Made by a program: the position numbers and the translations under genes
Shown: positions 55,336-63,742 of the stretch, piece after piece
Layout of the letters: the number at the start of each line of letters is the position of its first letter
How positions within the stretch are numbered: position 1 is the stretch's first letter
Notes under the pieces: generated by a model
What the model was told of the DNA's origin: nothing
Database searches by the model: none
What the model saw: only the letters and a program-made list of their open reading frames with translations
Assembly: GCF_004799285.1 (NCBI RefSeq)
Contig: NZ_SSND01000006.1
Span: 24,490-88,489, forward strand
Length of the DNA: 64,000 nt
Reading direction: 5' to 3'
From: Aliigemmobacter aestuarii
GTDB lineage: Bacteria > Pseudomonadota > Alphaproteobacteria > Rhodobacterales > Rhodobacteraceae

Positions 55336-56085
55336 ATGTTCGGAATCGACCTGATCGACGCCTCGCTGCTGCCTGCCATGCTGGTGGCGCTGGTTGCTGG
55401 TGTCCTGTCGTTCCTGTCGCCCTGCGTCTTGCCGATCGTGCCGCCCTATCTGGCCTATATGGGCGGGATATCGATGGGCGAGATCCGCGAGGGGCGCGGC
55501 CGCAGCCGGATCATCCTGCCCGCGCTGTTTTTCGTTCTCGGCCTGTCCACGGTCTTCCTGTTCCTGGGCTTCGCCGCTTCGGCCTTCGGGCGGTTCTTCC
55601 TTGGCTATCAGGATATCCTTTCCAAGGTCGCGGGCGCGGTCGTCATCATCCTCGGCCTGCATTTCCTTGGGCTGTTCCGCATTCCGATGCTGGACCGCGA
55701 GGCGCGGCTCGATGCCGGGGATCAGGGCGGATCGGCCTTTGGCGCCTACCTTCTGGGGCTGGCCTTCGCCTTCGGGTGGACGCCCTGCATCGGGCCGATC
55801 CTTGGCGGCATCCTGTCGATGGCGGCCTCCGAGGCGAGCCTTGCACGGGGAACGACGCTTCTGGGTGTCTATGCGCTTGGCCTTGGCTTGCCGTTCCTGC
55901 TGGCGGCGATCTTCATCGAACGGTCGATGGGGGTGATGAACCGGCTCAAGCGGCACATGAAGGCCATCGAACGCGCCATGGGGTTGCTGCTGGTTCTGGT
56001 GGGCGTTGCGCTGATGACCGGGGCGATGTCGGCGTTTTCCTATTTCCTGCTGGAAAAGGTGCCCTTCCTCGCGACGCTCGGCTGA
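55336..56085 (+). CDS. ccdA: cytochrome c biogenesis protein CcdA (thiol-disulfide transporter)
   Basis: A 249-residue protein with six membrane segments that carries electrons from cytoplasmic thioredoxin to the periplasm. The two redox cysteines are Cys30 (FLSPCVLPIVPP) and Cys151 (GWTPCIGP), both intact. The length is the short CcdA form, not full DsbD. GGAGGGACAGGA precedes the ATG. A 9-bp stem (55255-55263 with 55277-55285) without a T run lies between rne and this gene. Confidence 0.95.
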   Translation: MFGIDLIDASLLPAMLVALVAGVLSFLSPCVLPIVPPYLAYMGGISMGEIREGRGRSRIILPALFFVLGLSTVFLFLGFAASAFGRFFLGYQDILSKVAGAVVIILGLHFLGLFRIPMLDREARLDAGDQGGSAFGAYLLGLAFAFGWTPCIGPILGGILSMAASEASLARGTTLLGVYALGLGLPFLLAAIFIERSMGVMNRLKRHMKAIERAMGLLLVLVGVALMTGAMSAFSYFLLEKVPFLATLG

Positions 56086-56157
56086 CCGTCGCCCCCCTTA
56101 CTTTCGCCCGATTTTCCGGCCAGAATGGCGGCGTGAGTGGTTGGGACTGTGTGGGGC

Positions 56158-57453
56158 ATGACCGAAAGGGCAGGGGACAGCGGGGCGAAGGCAGCCTTCC
56201 GGCGGCGGGTGTTCTATATCCCCGGCTATGACCCGATCCATCCGCGCCGCTACCGCGAGCTTTATCGCAAGGAAGGCGCCGATCAGGCCCGCATCTCGGG
56301 CTATGCGCTGGACCTGAAGCCCAAGACCACCAAAGGCCCCTACGGCTGGCATGTCACTGCCACGATGGACGGGCGCGCCGCCGAGGCCGATGTCGAGGTT
56401 CTGGTCTGGTCCGATATCGTCCGCGACACGATGAGCCAGTCGATCCCCGGCACCTATCTGCAACTGGTCCGCACGGCCTGGGCCTATATCGGATCGGGCG
56501 CGCTGTTCCGGCTGATGCGGCTGCGCAAGGGTCCGATCATCGCGGCGCTTTACCCGATCTTCGCGCTTTTGGCGCAGCTTGGTCTGGCCGTCGTCGCGGG
56601 GCATCTGGCGGGGCTGGCGCTTGCGGCGCTGGCGGGGCTTATCCCGGTGGGCGGCGATGGCAGCAGCCGGATCGGCGCGCGGATGATGCTGCGGGACGGG
56701 GCGTATCTGCTGGCGCTGTTTGCTGTGGCGGCGCTGGTCCTGCGGTGGTTCCGCGCCAAGGATGGCCGGTTCTTTGCCTATTACCTGATGCATGACTATG
56801 CCTATTCGGCGCAGTTCGGCGGCGCCAACCCGCCCGAGCTTGAGGCGCGGATGGCCGAATTCGGCGCGGCGGTCCGTGCCGCCCTTGACGGGGACTGGGA
56901 CGAGGTTCTGGTGATCGGCCATTCCTCGGGCGCGCACCTGGGCGTGTCGATCCTGGCCGACCTGATCCGCGCGGGCCTGCCCGCGGCACCGGCCGGGGGC
57001 CGCCGTCCGGCGCTGGCCTTCCTGTCGCTGGGGCAGGTCGTGCCGATGGTGTCGTTCCTGCCGCGCGCCGATCGGTTGCGTGCCGATCTGCATTTCCTGG
57101 CGGCGCGGGATGAACTGACCTGGGTCGATGTGACGGCCCCCGGCGACGGTTGCGCATTCGCGCTGTGCGATCCGGTGGCGGTGTCGGGCGTCGCGCCCGC
57201 AGGGCAGAAATGGCCGCTGGTGATCTCGGCCGCCTTCACGCAGACCCTGTCGCCCGAACGATGGGCCGAATTGCGCTGGCGGTTCTTCCGGCTGCACTTC
57301 CAGTATCTTTGCGCCTTCGACCGGGTGCGCGATTACGACTATTTCCAGATCACGGCGGGGCCAGTTTCACTGGCCGAGCGGTTCCGCGGCCGGCCGCCGT
57401 CGAAAAGCCGCATCGATCGCGCGGTGAACCTTCACGTCGGCATGGCGGCATGA
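56158..57453 (+). CDS. membrane-bound alpha/beta-hydrolase-like protein of unknown function
   Basis: A 431-residue protein starting with FRRRVFYIPGYDP, the first strand of an alpha/beta hydrolase, interrupted by two or three membrane segments (residues ~125-165 and ~178-198). It continues with a nucleophile elbow GHSSGAHLGV near residue 262 (Ser in GxSxG) and a later conserved aspartate/histidine region. I do not know a named family. The stop overlaps the P450 start (ATGA), so the two are translationally coupled. A role in releasing or binding a lipid-like P450 substrate is inference. Confidence 0.7.
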   Translation: MTERAGDSGAKAAFRRRVFYIPGYDPIHPRRYRELYRKEGADQARISGYALDLKPKTTKGPYGWHVTATMDGRAAEADVEVLVWSDIVRDTMSQSIPGTYLQLVRTAWAYIGSGALFRLMRLRKGPIIAALYPIFALLAQLGLAVVAGHLAGLALAALAGLIPVGGDGSSRIGARMMLRDGAYLLALFAVAALVLRWFRAKDGRFFAYYLMHDYAYSAQFGGANPPELEARMAEFGAAVRAALDGDWDEVLVIGHSSGAHLGVSILADLIRAGLPAAPAGGRRPALAFLSLGQVVPMVSFLPRADRLRADLHFLAARDELTWVDVTAPGDGCAFALCDPVAVSGVAPAGQKWPLVISAAFTQTLSPERWAELRWRFFRLHFQYLCAFDRVRDYDYFQITAGPVSLAERFRGRPPSKSRIDRAVNLHVGMAA

Positions 57454-58811
57454 TCCCGCCCAAGCCCATACCTCGGCCCGACCGGGTGTCGCTCTGGCGT
57501 CATGTCCGGCTGTTCCGGCAGGATATCCTGTCGGCGCAGCCTGCGCGGCTTTACCGGGCATGGATGGCCGAGTTCCGCACACCGTTCTTCCGCAGCTTCC
57601 TGTGCAACGATCCGGCGCTGATCCGGCGCGTCCTGAACGAACGGCCCGAGGATTTCCCGAAGTCGAACCGCATCCGCGAGGGTTTGAACCCGCTTCTGGG
57701 CAACAGCGTCTTTGTCACGAATGGCGAGGTCTGGAAGCGCCAGAGGCGGATCATCGACCCGGCCTTCGAAGGGGGCCGCCTGCGCGACACCTTCCCGGCG
57801 ATGTGGGAGGCCGGGCAATCGGCGGTGGCGCGACTGGCACGTGGCGGCGTGGTCGAGGTCGAAGAAGAGATGAGCCATGCGGCGGCCGATGTCATTTTTC
57901 GCACGCTGTTCTCGATCCCGATCGAACACGAGGTCGCGGCGCGGGTGTTCGAGGAGTTCCGCGCCTATCAGCGCACCCAGCCGATCCTGAACATCGCGGC
58001 CTTCCTGCCCCTGCCGCGCTGGTTCCCGCGCTTTCACCGGCGCGCGACCCTGCGGTCGGCCCGCGTGATCCGCGACCTGATCGCGCGCCTGACCGAGGAT
58101 CGCGCGGCAGCCATCGCGGCGGGATGCGCGCCCGACGATCTGGCGACCAAGATCATGACCACCACCGACCCCGAGACGGGCGAGAGGTTCTCGGCCGCCG
58201 AAATGGTCGATCAGGTGGCGATCTTCTTTCTGGCGGGACATGAAACCAGCGCCTCGGCGCTGGCCTGGGCGCTGTATCTGCTGGCACTTTACCCCGAGGT
58301 TCAGGATCGCGTCGCGGCCGAGGCAGAGGCCGCGCTGGCGCAGGGGGCGGATTTCGCCGCGGTCGGGCAGCTGAAATTCACGCGCGACGTGTTCCGCGAG
58401 GTGCTGCGGCTTTATCCGCCGGTGCCGATGATGGTGCGGGAAAACGCCTGCCCGGAACGCATGCGGGACCGCGACGTGAGGCCGGGCGCGCAGATCGTGC
58501 TGTCGCCCTGGCACCTGCACCGTCACGAACGGATCTGGCCCGATGCGGATGCCTTCGATCCCGACCGCTGGACGCGAGAGGGCACCAGGACCTGTCAGCG
58601 CGAGGCGTTCATCCCGTTCTCTGCCGGCCCGCGTGTCTGCACCGGCGCGGGATTTGCCATGGTCGAGGGGCCACTGTTGCTGGCGATGCTGGCGCGGGCC
58701 TGCAGGTTCGAGCGGATCGCGGGCGACGATCCGGTGCCGGTCGCACATCTGACGGTGCGGGCGAAGGACGGGATCAGGGTCAGGGTGGCACCGCGCCGTG
58801 CACAGGGTTGA
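57450..58811 (+). CDS. cytochrome P450
   Basis: A 453-residue soluble P450 monooxygenase. The I-helix motif AGHETSAS is near residue 262, EVLR (ExxR) near 317 and the heme-binding FSAGPRVCTGAG with Cys397 as iron ligand. The general form is that of CYP4/CYP102-like fatty-acid or terpene hydroxylases rather than the typical camphor type. No ferredoxin or reductase gene is adjacent, so redox partners must come from elsewhere. It starts within the stop codon of the preceding hydrolase-like gene. The substrate is unknown. Confidence 0.93.
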   Translation: MIPPKPIPRPDRVSLWRHVRLFRQDILSAQPARLYRAWMAEFRTPFFRSFLCNDPALIRRVLNERPEDFPKSNRIREGLNPLLGNSVFVTNGEVWKRQRRIIDPAFEGGRLRDTFPAMWEAGQSAVARLARGGVVEVEEEMSHAAADVIFRTLFSIPIEHEVAARVFEEFRAYQRTQPILNIAAFLPLPRWFPRFHRRATLRSARVIRDLIARLTEDRAAAIAAGCAPDDLATKIMTTTDPETGERFSAAEMVDQVAIFFLAGHETSASALAWALYLLALYPEVQDRVAAEAEAALAQGADFAAVGQLKFTRDVFREVLRLYPPVPMMVRENACPERMRDRDVRPGAQIVLSPWHLHRHERIWPDADAFDPDRWTREGTRTCQREAFIPFSAGPRVCTGAGFAMVEGPLLLAMLARACRFERIAGDDPVPVAHLTVRAKDGIRVRVAPRRAQG

Positions 58812-58817
58812 AAGGCC

Positions 58818-58869
58818 GGGGGCTTTGCGCCCCCGGACCCCCCTCGGGATATTTCGACCAGAATGAAGG
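58818..58869 (+). repeat. dispersed intergenic repeat, copy B
   Basis: CGGGGGC and GCCCCCG form a hairpin (58817-58835), followed by a C-rich run and the tail GATATTTC, GACCAGAATGAAGG (58848-58869). It follows the P450 stop by seven bases and lies before the convergent crotonase gene. It is the closest match to copy A (20 of 22 tail bases identical). Confidence 0.7.
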
Positions 58870-58882
58870 GGCGGGCCCGCGA

Positions 58883-59671
58883 TCACGCCCAGTCGGGCTT
58901 GCGCTTTTCCAGGAAGGCCGCGATGCCTTCGTCCGTGTCGCGCCAGAGCATGTTGTCCACCATCACCCGGCCCGCGTGGTCGTAAGCCTCGGCTAGGGAC
59001 AGCCCTGCCTGATCGTAGAAGGCGCGCTTGCCGATCCTGACGGCGGCGGTCAGTTTCGCCGCGACGGTTTCGGCGAGCCGCAGGGTTTCGGCCTCAAGCG
59101 CCTCATGGGGTACGACGCGGTTGACGAGCCCCACCTCGCGCGCGCGGGCGGCGTCGATGAATTCGCCCGTGGTCAGCATCTCGAACGCCACCTTGCGCGG
59201 CACATTGCGCGTGAGGGCAACCATGGGTGTCGAACAGAACAGGCCGATGTTCACCCCGTTCACGCCAAAGCGCGTGCCCTCTGCCGCCACCGCCATGTCA
59301 CAGGAGGCGACAAGCTGGCAGCCCGCGGCGGTGGCGATGCCGTGGGCTTCGGCGATCACCGGCTGGGGCAGGGCGGGGATCATCTGCATCACCTGGGCGC
59401 AGCGGGCGAAGAGATCGGCGAAATAGGCCGCGCCCTTGTCGTCGCCTTCGCGGGCGGCCTGCATCTCTTTCAGATCATGGCCCGCGCAGAATGCCTTGCC
59501 CGCGCCCCGCAGGATGACGACGCGCGCCGAACGGTCTGCCGCGAGCGCGGTGAAGGCCGTCTTCAGTTCTGCCAGCATCGCGTCGGACAGGGAATTCAGC
59601 CGGGCGGGCGCGTTCATCGTCAGCCGCACGACGGACCCAAGCGTTTCGCGGATCAGAAGCTCGTCGCTCAT
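58883..59671 (-). CDS. crotonase-family protein, ECHDC3-like
   Basis: A 262-residue enoyl-CoA hydratase/isomerase family protein. The oxyanion-hole blocks FCAGHDLKEM and EAHGIATAAGCQLVASCDMAVA are present. The two catalytic glutamates of true enoyl-CoA hydratases are not: the corresponding stretch reads FGVNGVNIGLFCSTPMVALTRNV, as in the ECHDC3 subgroup. So hydratase activity is doubtful, and the acyl-CoA reaction is unknown. An AAAGGA ribosome site precedes the start. It is divergent from the thioesterase gene. Confidence 0.88.
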   Translation of the reverse strand: MSDELLIRETLGSVVRLTMNAPARLNSLSDAMLAELKTAFTALAADRSARVVILRGAGKAFCAGHDLKEMQAAREGDDKGAAYFADLFARCAQVMQMIPALPQPVIAEAHGIATAAGCQLVASCDMAVAAEGTRFGVNGVNIGLFCSTPMVALTRNVPRKVAFEMLTTGEFIDAARAREVGLVNRVVPHEALEAETLRLAETVAAKLTAAVRIGKRAFYDQAGLSLAEAYDHAGRVMVDNMLWRDTDEGIAAFLEKRKPDWA

Positions 59672-59729
59672 CTTGTCATTCCTTTCGTTTGACGGAAGGT
59701 TACGGGGTGAGACGGAAAAGGGAAAGAGC

Positions 59730-60158
59730 ATGAGCCTCGTGATGGACAGGGAGGCGCTTGAGGCGTTTCTGGTGCGGGAGTTTCCGCAGGTGGCCGGGGA
59801 TTTCGCGATCGACCGGATCGACGAGGACGGGCTGGTCGTCCGTCTGAAGGTGGCCGAACGGCATCTGCGGCCGGGCGGCACGGTCTCGGGGCCATCCATG
59901 TTCGCGCTGGCCGATGTGGCCTTTTATCTGGCGATCCTGTCCCGGATCGGGCCGGTGGCGCTGGCGGTCACGACGAACTGTTCGATCGACTTCATGCGCA
60001 AGCCCGAGGCCAGGCGCGACCTGACCGGCGAGGCGCGGATCCTGAAACTGGGCCGGCAGCTTGCGGTGGGCGATGTGCTGATCCGCTCCGAAGGGGCCGG
60101 GGCGGTGGTGGCGCGTGCCTCGCTGACCTATGCGATCCCGCCCCGGCAGGGCGGCTGA
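59730..60158 (+). CDS. PaaI-type hotdog-fold thioesterase
   Basis: A 142-residue hotdog protein with the PaaI/YdiI pattern: HLRPGGTVSGPSMFALADVAFYLAI (helix of the hotdog) followed by TTNCSIDFMRKPEARRDLTGEARILKLGR. It should hydrolyse acyl-CoA thioesters. It is divergent from the crotonase gene across 58 bp, and the two may act in one acyl-CoA pathway. GGGAAAG precedes the ATG. Confidence 0.85.
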   Translation: MSLVMDREALEAFLVREFPQVAGDFAIDRIDEDGLVVRLKVAERHLRPGGTVSGPSMFALADVAFYLAILSRIGPVALAVTTNCSIDFMRKPEARRDLTGEARILKLGRQLAVGDVLIRSEGAGAVVARASLTYAIPPRQGG

Positions 60159-60177
60159 ACGCGGCGGTTGACTACGG

Positions 60178-60216
60178 CGTTTGAACGGGGCGTTTGAACG
60201 GGGCGTTTGAACGGGG
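60178..60216. repeat. 13-bp tandem repeat, three perfect copies
   Basis: CGTTTGAACGGGG occurs three times without a break at 60178-60190, 60191-60203 and 60204-60216. It lies between the convergent thioesterase and bactofilin genes, immediately before the bactofilin stop (60221). It may simply be slipped-strand duplication. Confidence 0.85.
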
Positions 60217-60220
60217 CGGG

Positions 60221-60559
60221 TCAGGCGGTCTTGGGGCGGGTGAAACGGCCTTCGACCTGGGCGCCGCTGTCGATGTGCAGGGTGACGTAGTTCACATCCG
60301 CCTTCAGCTGCGCCGCCGACCGGATGGTGAGGTCGCGGCAGCTGATCTTGCCGTCGATCCGGCCGCGCAGTTCCACCGTTTCGGCGCGGGCCGAGCCCTT
60401 CAGGCGGCCCTCGTGGCCGATCGTCAGGCCCTGGACATCGACCTTGCCGTCGATCGCGCCCTGCACCTCGATGCTGCCGCCACCCTTCACGTCGCCCGTG
60501 ATGGTCAGATCCGGGGCAATCAGCGACCGGCCGGCACCGGGCGGGGACAGGGTGGACAT
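60221..60559 (-). CDS. bactofilin (polymer-forming cytoskeletal protein)
   Basis: A 112-residue protein whose core (residues ~17-105) is the repetitive bactofilin beta-helix: LTITGDVKGGGSIEVQGAIDG, then KVDVQGLTIGHEGRLKGSAR and similar turns. Bactofilins polymerise without nucleotide and often help place wall enzymes. No membrane segment or peptidase neighbour is present. The start at 60559 has AGGAG seven bases upstream; an ATG six bases earlier is too close to it. Confidence 0.9.
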   Translation of the reverse strand: MSTLSPPGAGRSLIAPDLTITGDVKGGGSIEVQGAIDGKVDVQGLTIGHEGRLKGSARAETVELRGRIDGKISCRDLTIRSAAQLKADVNYVTLHIDSGAQVEGRFTRPKTA

Positions 60560-60735
60560 CGGCATTCTCCTGGCAGGTCAAGGCTCGCCGCGAAGTAGGC
60601 CCGCGGATCGGCGCGCGGTCAACCCCCGACGCGGGGGCCGAACCCCGGCCTGTGCGGAAACGTGCGGGGATTTGGATGACAATCCTTTGATCAAATGTTC
60701 AGATGGGGCCGGGAATCATAGACAGAGGGGTGATC

Positions 60736-61713
60736 ATGGCGGTTTCGGAGTTTTTTCGCCCTGTGTCGGGCTTCGATCTTCCGCGCTTCGCGGGGGTGCC
60801 CACATTCATGCGGCTGCCGCATGTCGGGCTTGACGATCCGCGGCTGGCCGAGGTGCAGGTCGGCCTGATCGGCGCCCCCTGGGACGGCGGCACGACGAAC
60901 CGTCCGGGTCCGCGCCACGGGCCGCGGCAATTGCGCGATGCCTCGACCATGATCCGGGCGCAGAACGGGATCACCGGGGTGAGGCCCTTTGAACAGGTGG
61001 CCTGCGCCGATCTGGGCGATGTCGGCCCGAACCCGGCGGACGTGATCGACAGCCTCACGCGGATGGAGGCTTTCTATGCCCGCGTCCGCGCGGCGGGGAT
61101 CGTGCCGTTGACGGCGGGGGGCGATCACCTGTGCACCCTGCCGATCCTGCGCGCGCTGGCCCGGGACCGGCCACTGGGGATGATCCATTTCGACAGCCAC
61201 ACCGACCTGTTCCACAGCTATTTCGGCGGCACGATGTATACCCACGGCACCCCGTTCCGCCGGGCCGTGGAGGAAGGGCTTCTGGACCCCGCGCGCGTGA
61301 CGATGATCGGCATCCGCGGCACGGCCTATGACAGCGAGGACCGCGAGTTCGCGGCGTCCGTCGGGATCCGGGTGATTCCGATCGAGGAGTTCCACGCGCG
61401 CGGGGTCGAGGATGTGATGGCCGAGGCACGGGAACGCGCCGGGACGGGCGAGACCTATGTCAGCTATGACATCGACTTCGTCGATCCCGCCTTCGCCCCC
61501 GGCACCGGTACGCCCGAGGTGGGCGGGCCGACCAGCTGGCAGGCGCTGATGGCGGCGCAAGGGCTGCGCGGGGTGAACATCGTGGGCGCCGACCTTGTGG
61601 AAGTGTCGCCGCCCTTCGATCCTTCCGGGGGCACGGCGTTCCTGGGTGTGTCGATCATGTTCGAGATGCTGTGTGCCATCGCCGAGGGCATTGCGGCCGG
61701 GGCACGGGGCTAG
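60736..61713 (+). CDS. speB: agmatinase/ureohydrolase family protein
   Basis: A 325-residue arginase-fold enzyme. Manganese ligands are seen in GGDH, in DSHTDLF (usually DAHTD) and in DIDFVDPAFAPGTGTPEVGG. Agmatinase (agmatine to putrescine plus urea) is the usual assignment, but related enzymes cleave guanidinobutyrate or guanidinopropionate and the sequence does not decide. The ATG at 60736 is preceded by AGAGGGG; the frame extends 11 codons further upstream. Confidence 0.85.
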   Translation: MAVSEFFRPVSGFDLPRFAGVPTFMRLPHVGLDDPRLAEVQVGLIGAPWDGGTTNRPGPRHGPRQLRDASTMIRAQNGITGVRPFEQVACADLGDVGPNPADVIDSLTRMEAFYARVRAAGIVPLTAGGDHLCTLPILRALARDRPLGMIHFDSHTDLFHSYFGGTMYTHGTPFRRAVEEGLLDPARVTMIGIRGTAYDSEDREFAASVGIRVIPIEEFHARGVEDVMAEARERAGTGETYVSYDIDFVDPAFAPGTGTPEVGGPTSWQALMAAQGLRGVNIVGADLVEVSPPFDPSGGTAFLGVSIMFEMLCAIAEGIAAGARG

Positions 61714-61727
61714 GGCAGGGGCCTGGG

Positions 61728-61792
61728 GCAGGGGGCGCTGCCCCATCGGGCCTTGCGCCCGCACAACCGGAATATCTTGACCAGAATGAAAG
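61728..61792 (+). repeat. dispersed intergenic repeat, copy C
   Basis: After GGGGCA and TGCCCC hairpin-forming runs comes the tail AATATCTT, GACCAGAATGAAAG (61771-61792). It lies between the ureohydrolase and amidohydrolase genes, with its tail touching the amidohydrolase start region, so it may provide the AAAGGA ribosome site. Confidence 0.6.
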
Positions 61793-61803
61793 GAATGGGG
61801 GCC

Positions 61804-63471
61804 ATGCGTGCCGATCTGATCGTGACCAATGCGCGGGTGCTGACGATGGATGCGGCCCGCCCGCGCGCCGAGGCCGTGGCCATCGCGGGCGGCCTGGTGC
61901 TGGCGGCGGGCTCGCGGTCCGAGGTGGAGGCGCTGGCGGGCCCCGGCACGCAGGTGATCGACGCGCGCGGCCGGACACTTCTGCCGGGCTTCGTCGAAAG
62001 CCACCTGCACCTGGTCCTGGGCGGGGCGGAGCTGGACAAGCTGCAACTGGGCGGCGTGCATGGGTTGGATCGGCTGCGCGCCCTGTTTCTTTCCTATGCC
62101 GAACGCAACCCGGATGCGCCGCTATTGATGGCGCAGGGGGCGGAATACGGCATCCTTGACCATCCGGTGACGCGGGCGGACCTGGACGCGGTCATCGCCG
62201 ACCGCCCGATCGCGATGATGGCGCCCGATCATCACACCGTCTGGGCCAACACCGCGGCGCTGAAGGCTGCGGGGATCCTGGCCGGGGCCGAGATGCCGCG
62301 AGGGCATGAGGTGGTGATGGGGGCGGATGGCCTTGCCACGGGCGAGTTGCGCGAGTTCGAGGCCTTCGCGCCGGTCATGGCCCTGTCGGGCGAGACGCGG
62401 ATCAACCTGGGCATCGCCACGGGCGGCGAACCCTCGCCCTGGCCTGCCGAGGCCGAACAGGCCGTCGACAGGGCCAAGGCGCTGGCCGGCTTGCGGCATT
62501 GCGCGACCCACGGGATCACCTCGATGGTGAACATGGACGGCAACCGCTATACGCTGGAGCTGCTGCGCGGCCTTCAGCGCGAAGGGAACCTTTTGGCGCG
62601 GGTCAAGGTGCCCTTCCATTTCAAGCCGCACATGGATCTGGCCGAGCTTGACCGGGCCGATGCGATGACGCGCGACTTTGCCGATGACTGGCTGCAATCG
62701 GGCTTCGTCAAGATGTTCATGGACGGGGTCGTCGACAGCGGCACGGCCTTCATGCTTGAGGATTACCCTGGCCAGCCCGGCCACCGGTCGGAACCGCTGT
62801 TCGCGCCCGACCGGTTCAAGGAGATCTGCTGCGAGATCGACCGGCGCGGGCTGCAGATTGCGGTCCATGCGATCGGCGACGGGGCGGTGCGGACGACGAT
62901 CGACGGCTACGAGGCCGCGCGGCAGGCCAACGGGCCGCGCGACAGCCGCCACCGGATCGAACATATCGAACTGATCGACCCGGCGGATGTGCCCCGGCTT
63001 TCGGCCTTGGGGATCACCGCCAGCGTCCAGCCCTCGCATCCGCCGGGCGCGATGGACTTCCCGATGTTCCCGACGATGAACCAGATCGCGCAGCACCGCT
63101 GGAAGGACGCCTACCTGACGCGCACCCTGGCCGAGGCCGGGGCGAAAGTGGCCTTTGCCAGCGACTGGCCGGTGACCGATGTGAATGTCATGCGCAGCCT
63201 GCAGGCCAGCCAGACGCGGCCGGTCTACGGGGCCGAGGGCCGTGACGAACGGCTGGATCTGATGGCGGCGCTGCATGCTTATACCGCGGGGGGGGCCTGG
63301 GCCGCGCATCGCGAAGGGGTGACGGGCACGCTTCGTCCGGGGCTTGCGGGCGACCTCGTGCTGATCGACGGCGATGTCGAGGCCATTCCGGCCACCGATC
63401 TGGGCGGGACGGGAATCGCCCTGACGGTCTGCGGCGGTCGCGTGACCCACGCCCTGCCCGGAACGGTGTGA
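61804..63471 (+). CDS. YtcJ-type metal-dependent amidohydrolase
   Basis: A 555-residue amidohydrolase. The metal site begins with GFVESHLHL near residue 62 and continues with HFKPHMD near 280, AVHAIGDGAVR near 360, RIEHIELI near 390 and the final metal aspartate in FASDWPVTDVNVM near 460. The long insertion between strands is typical of the YtcJ/exoenzyme-regulatory (AepA) group. The substrate is unknown. Two further ATGs lie 9 and 18 bases upstream; 61804 is preferred for ribosome-site spacing. Confidence 0.88.
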   Translation: MRADLIVTNARVLTMDAARPRAEAVAIAGGLVLAAGSRSEVEALAGPGTQVIDARGRTLLPGFVESHLHLVLGGAELDKLQLGGVHGLDRLRALFLSYAERNPDAPLLMAQGAEYGILDHPVTRADLDAVIADRPIAMMAPDHHTVWANTAALKAAGILAGAEMPRGHEVVMGADGLATGELREFEAFAPVMALSGETRINLGIATGGEPSPWPAEAEQAVDRAKALAGLRHCATHGITSMVNMDGNRYTLELLRGLQREGNLLARVKVPFHFKPHMDLAELDRADAMTRDFADDWLQSGFVKMFMDGVVDSGTAFMLEDYPGQPGHRSEPLFAPDRFKEICCEIDRRGLQIAVHAIGDGAVRTTIDGYEAARQANGPRDSRHRIEHIELIDPADVPRLSALGITASVQPSHPPGAMDFPMFPTMNQIAQHRWKDAYLTRTLAEAGAKVAFASDWPVTDVNVMRSLQASQTRPVYGAEGRDERLDLMAALHAYTAGGAWAAHREGVTGTLRPGLAGDLVLIDGDVEAIPATDLGGTGIALTVCGGRVTHALPGTV

Positions 63472-63530
63472 CCGGCAGGCAAGGGGGGCGGAGCCCCGTT
63501 CAAGGGGCACGGCTTGCCCGGGTCGCGGAT

Positions 63531-63557
63531 GATTCCGGTGTGATTCCGGTGTGATTC
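63531..63557. repeat. three GATTC sites at exact 11-bp spacing
   Basis: GATTC occurs at 63531, 63542 and 63553, within an imperfect 11-bp tandem repeat (GATTCCGGTGT). GANTC is the target of the CcrM DNA methylase of alphaproteobacteria. Confidence 0.7.
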
Positions 63558-63589
63558 TGGCCACTTGGGCAGGGGAGAGCCGGCGATCC

Positions 63590-63598
63590 TGTGGATAA
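63590..63598 (-). promoter_or_regulatory. perfect DnaA box upstream of the rRNA promoter
   Basis: TGTGGATAA is the exact complement of TTATCCACA. It is a single site 110 bp upstream of the rRNA promoter. Confidence 0.35.
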
Positions 63599-63707
63599 CT
63601 CTGCACGCCGATGCAGCTGCCACTGCCCGCGCCATGCGCCGATCCCAGGTTTTGTTGGTGTTTTTCCGGGCAGTCGAAAATTTTCGCGGGTTTCGTGTTT
63701 TTTCCTC

Positions 63708-63736
63708 TTGCGGCGGTCGGACGCGCGGCATAGATA
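63708..63736 (+). promoter_or_regulatory. rRNA operon promoter
   Basis: TTGCGG (63708-63713), a 17-base spacer and TAGATA (63731-63736) form a sigma-70-type promoter about 140 bp upstream of the rRNA antitermination site. The upstream side is T-rich (TTTTTT at ~63699), as expected for an UP element. Confidence 0.7.
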
Positions 63737-63742
63737 ACCGCT

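Noticed and set aside
52147..55956. 1269-codon open frame on the minus strand opposite RNase E and CcdA
   Set aside because: Antisense shadow of low-complexity Ala/Glu-rich coding sequence; the plus-strand frame contains intact RNase E catalytic motifs.
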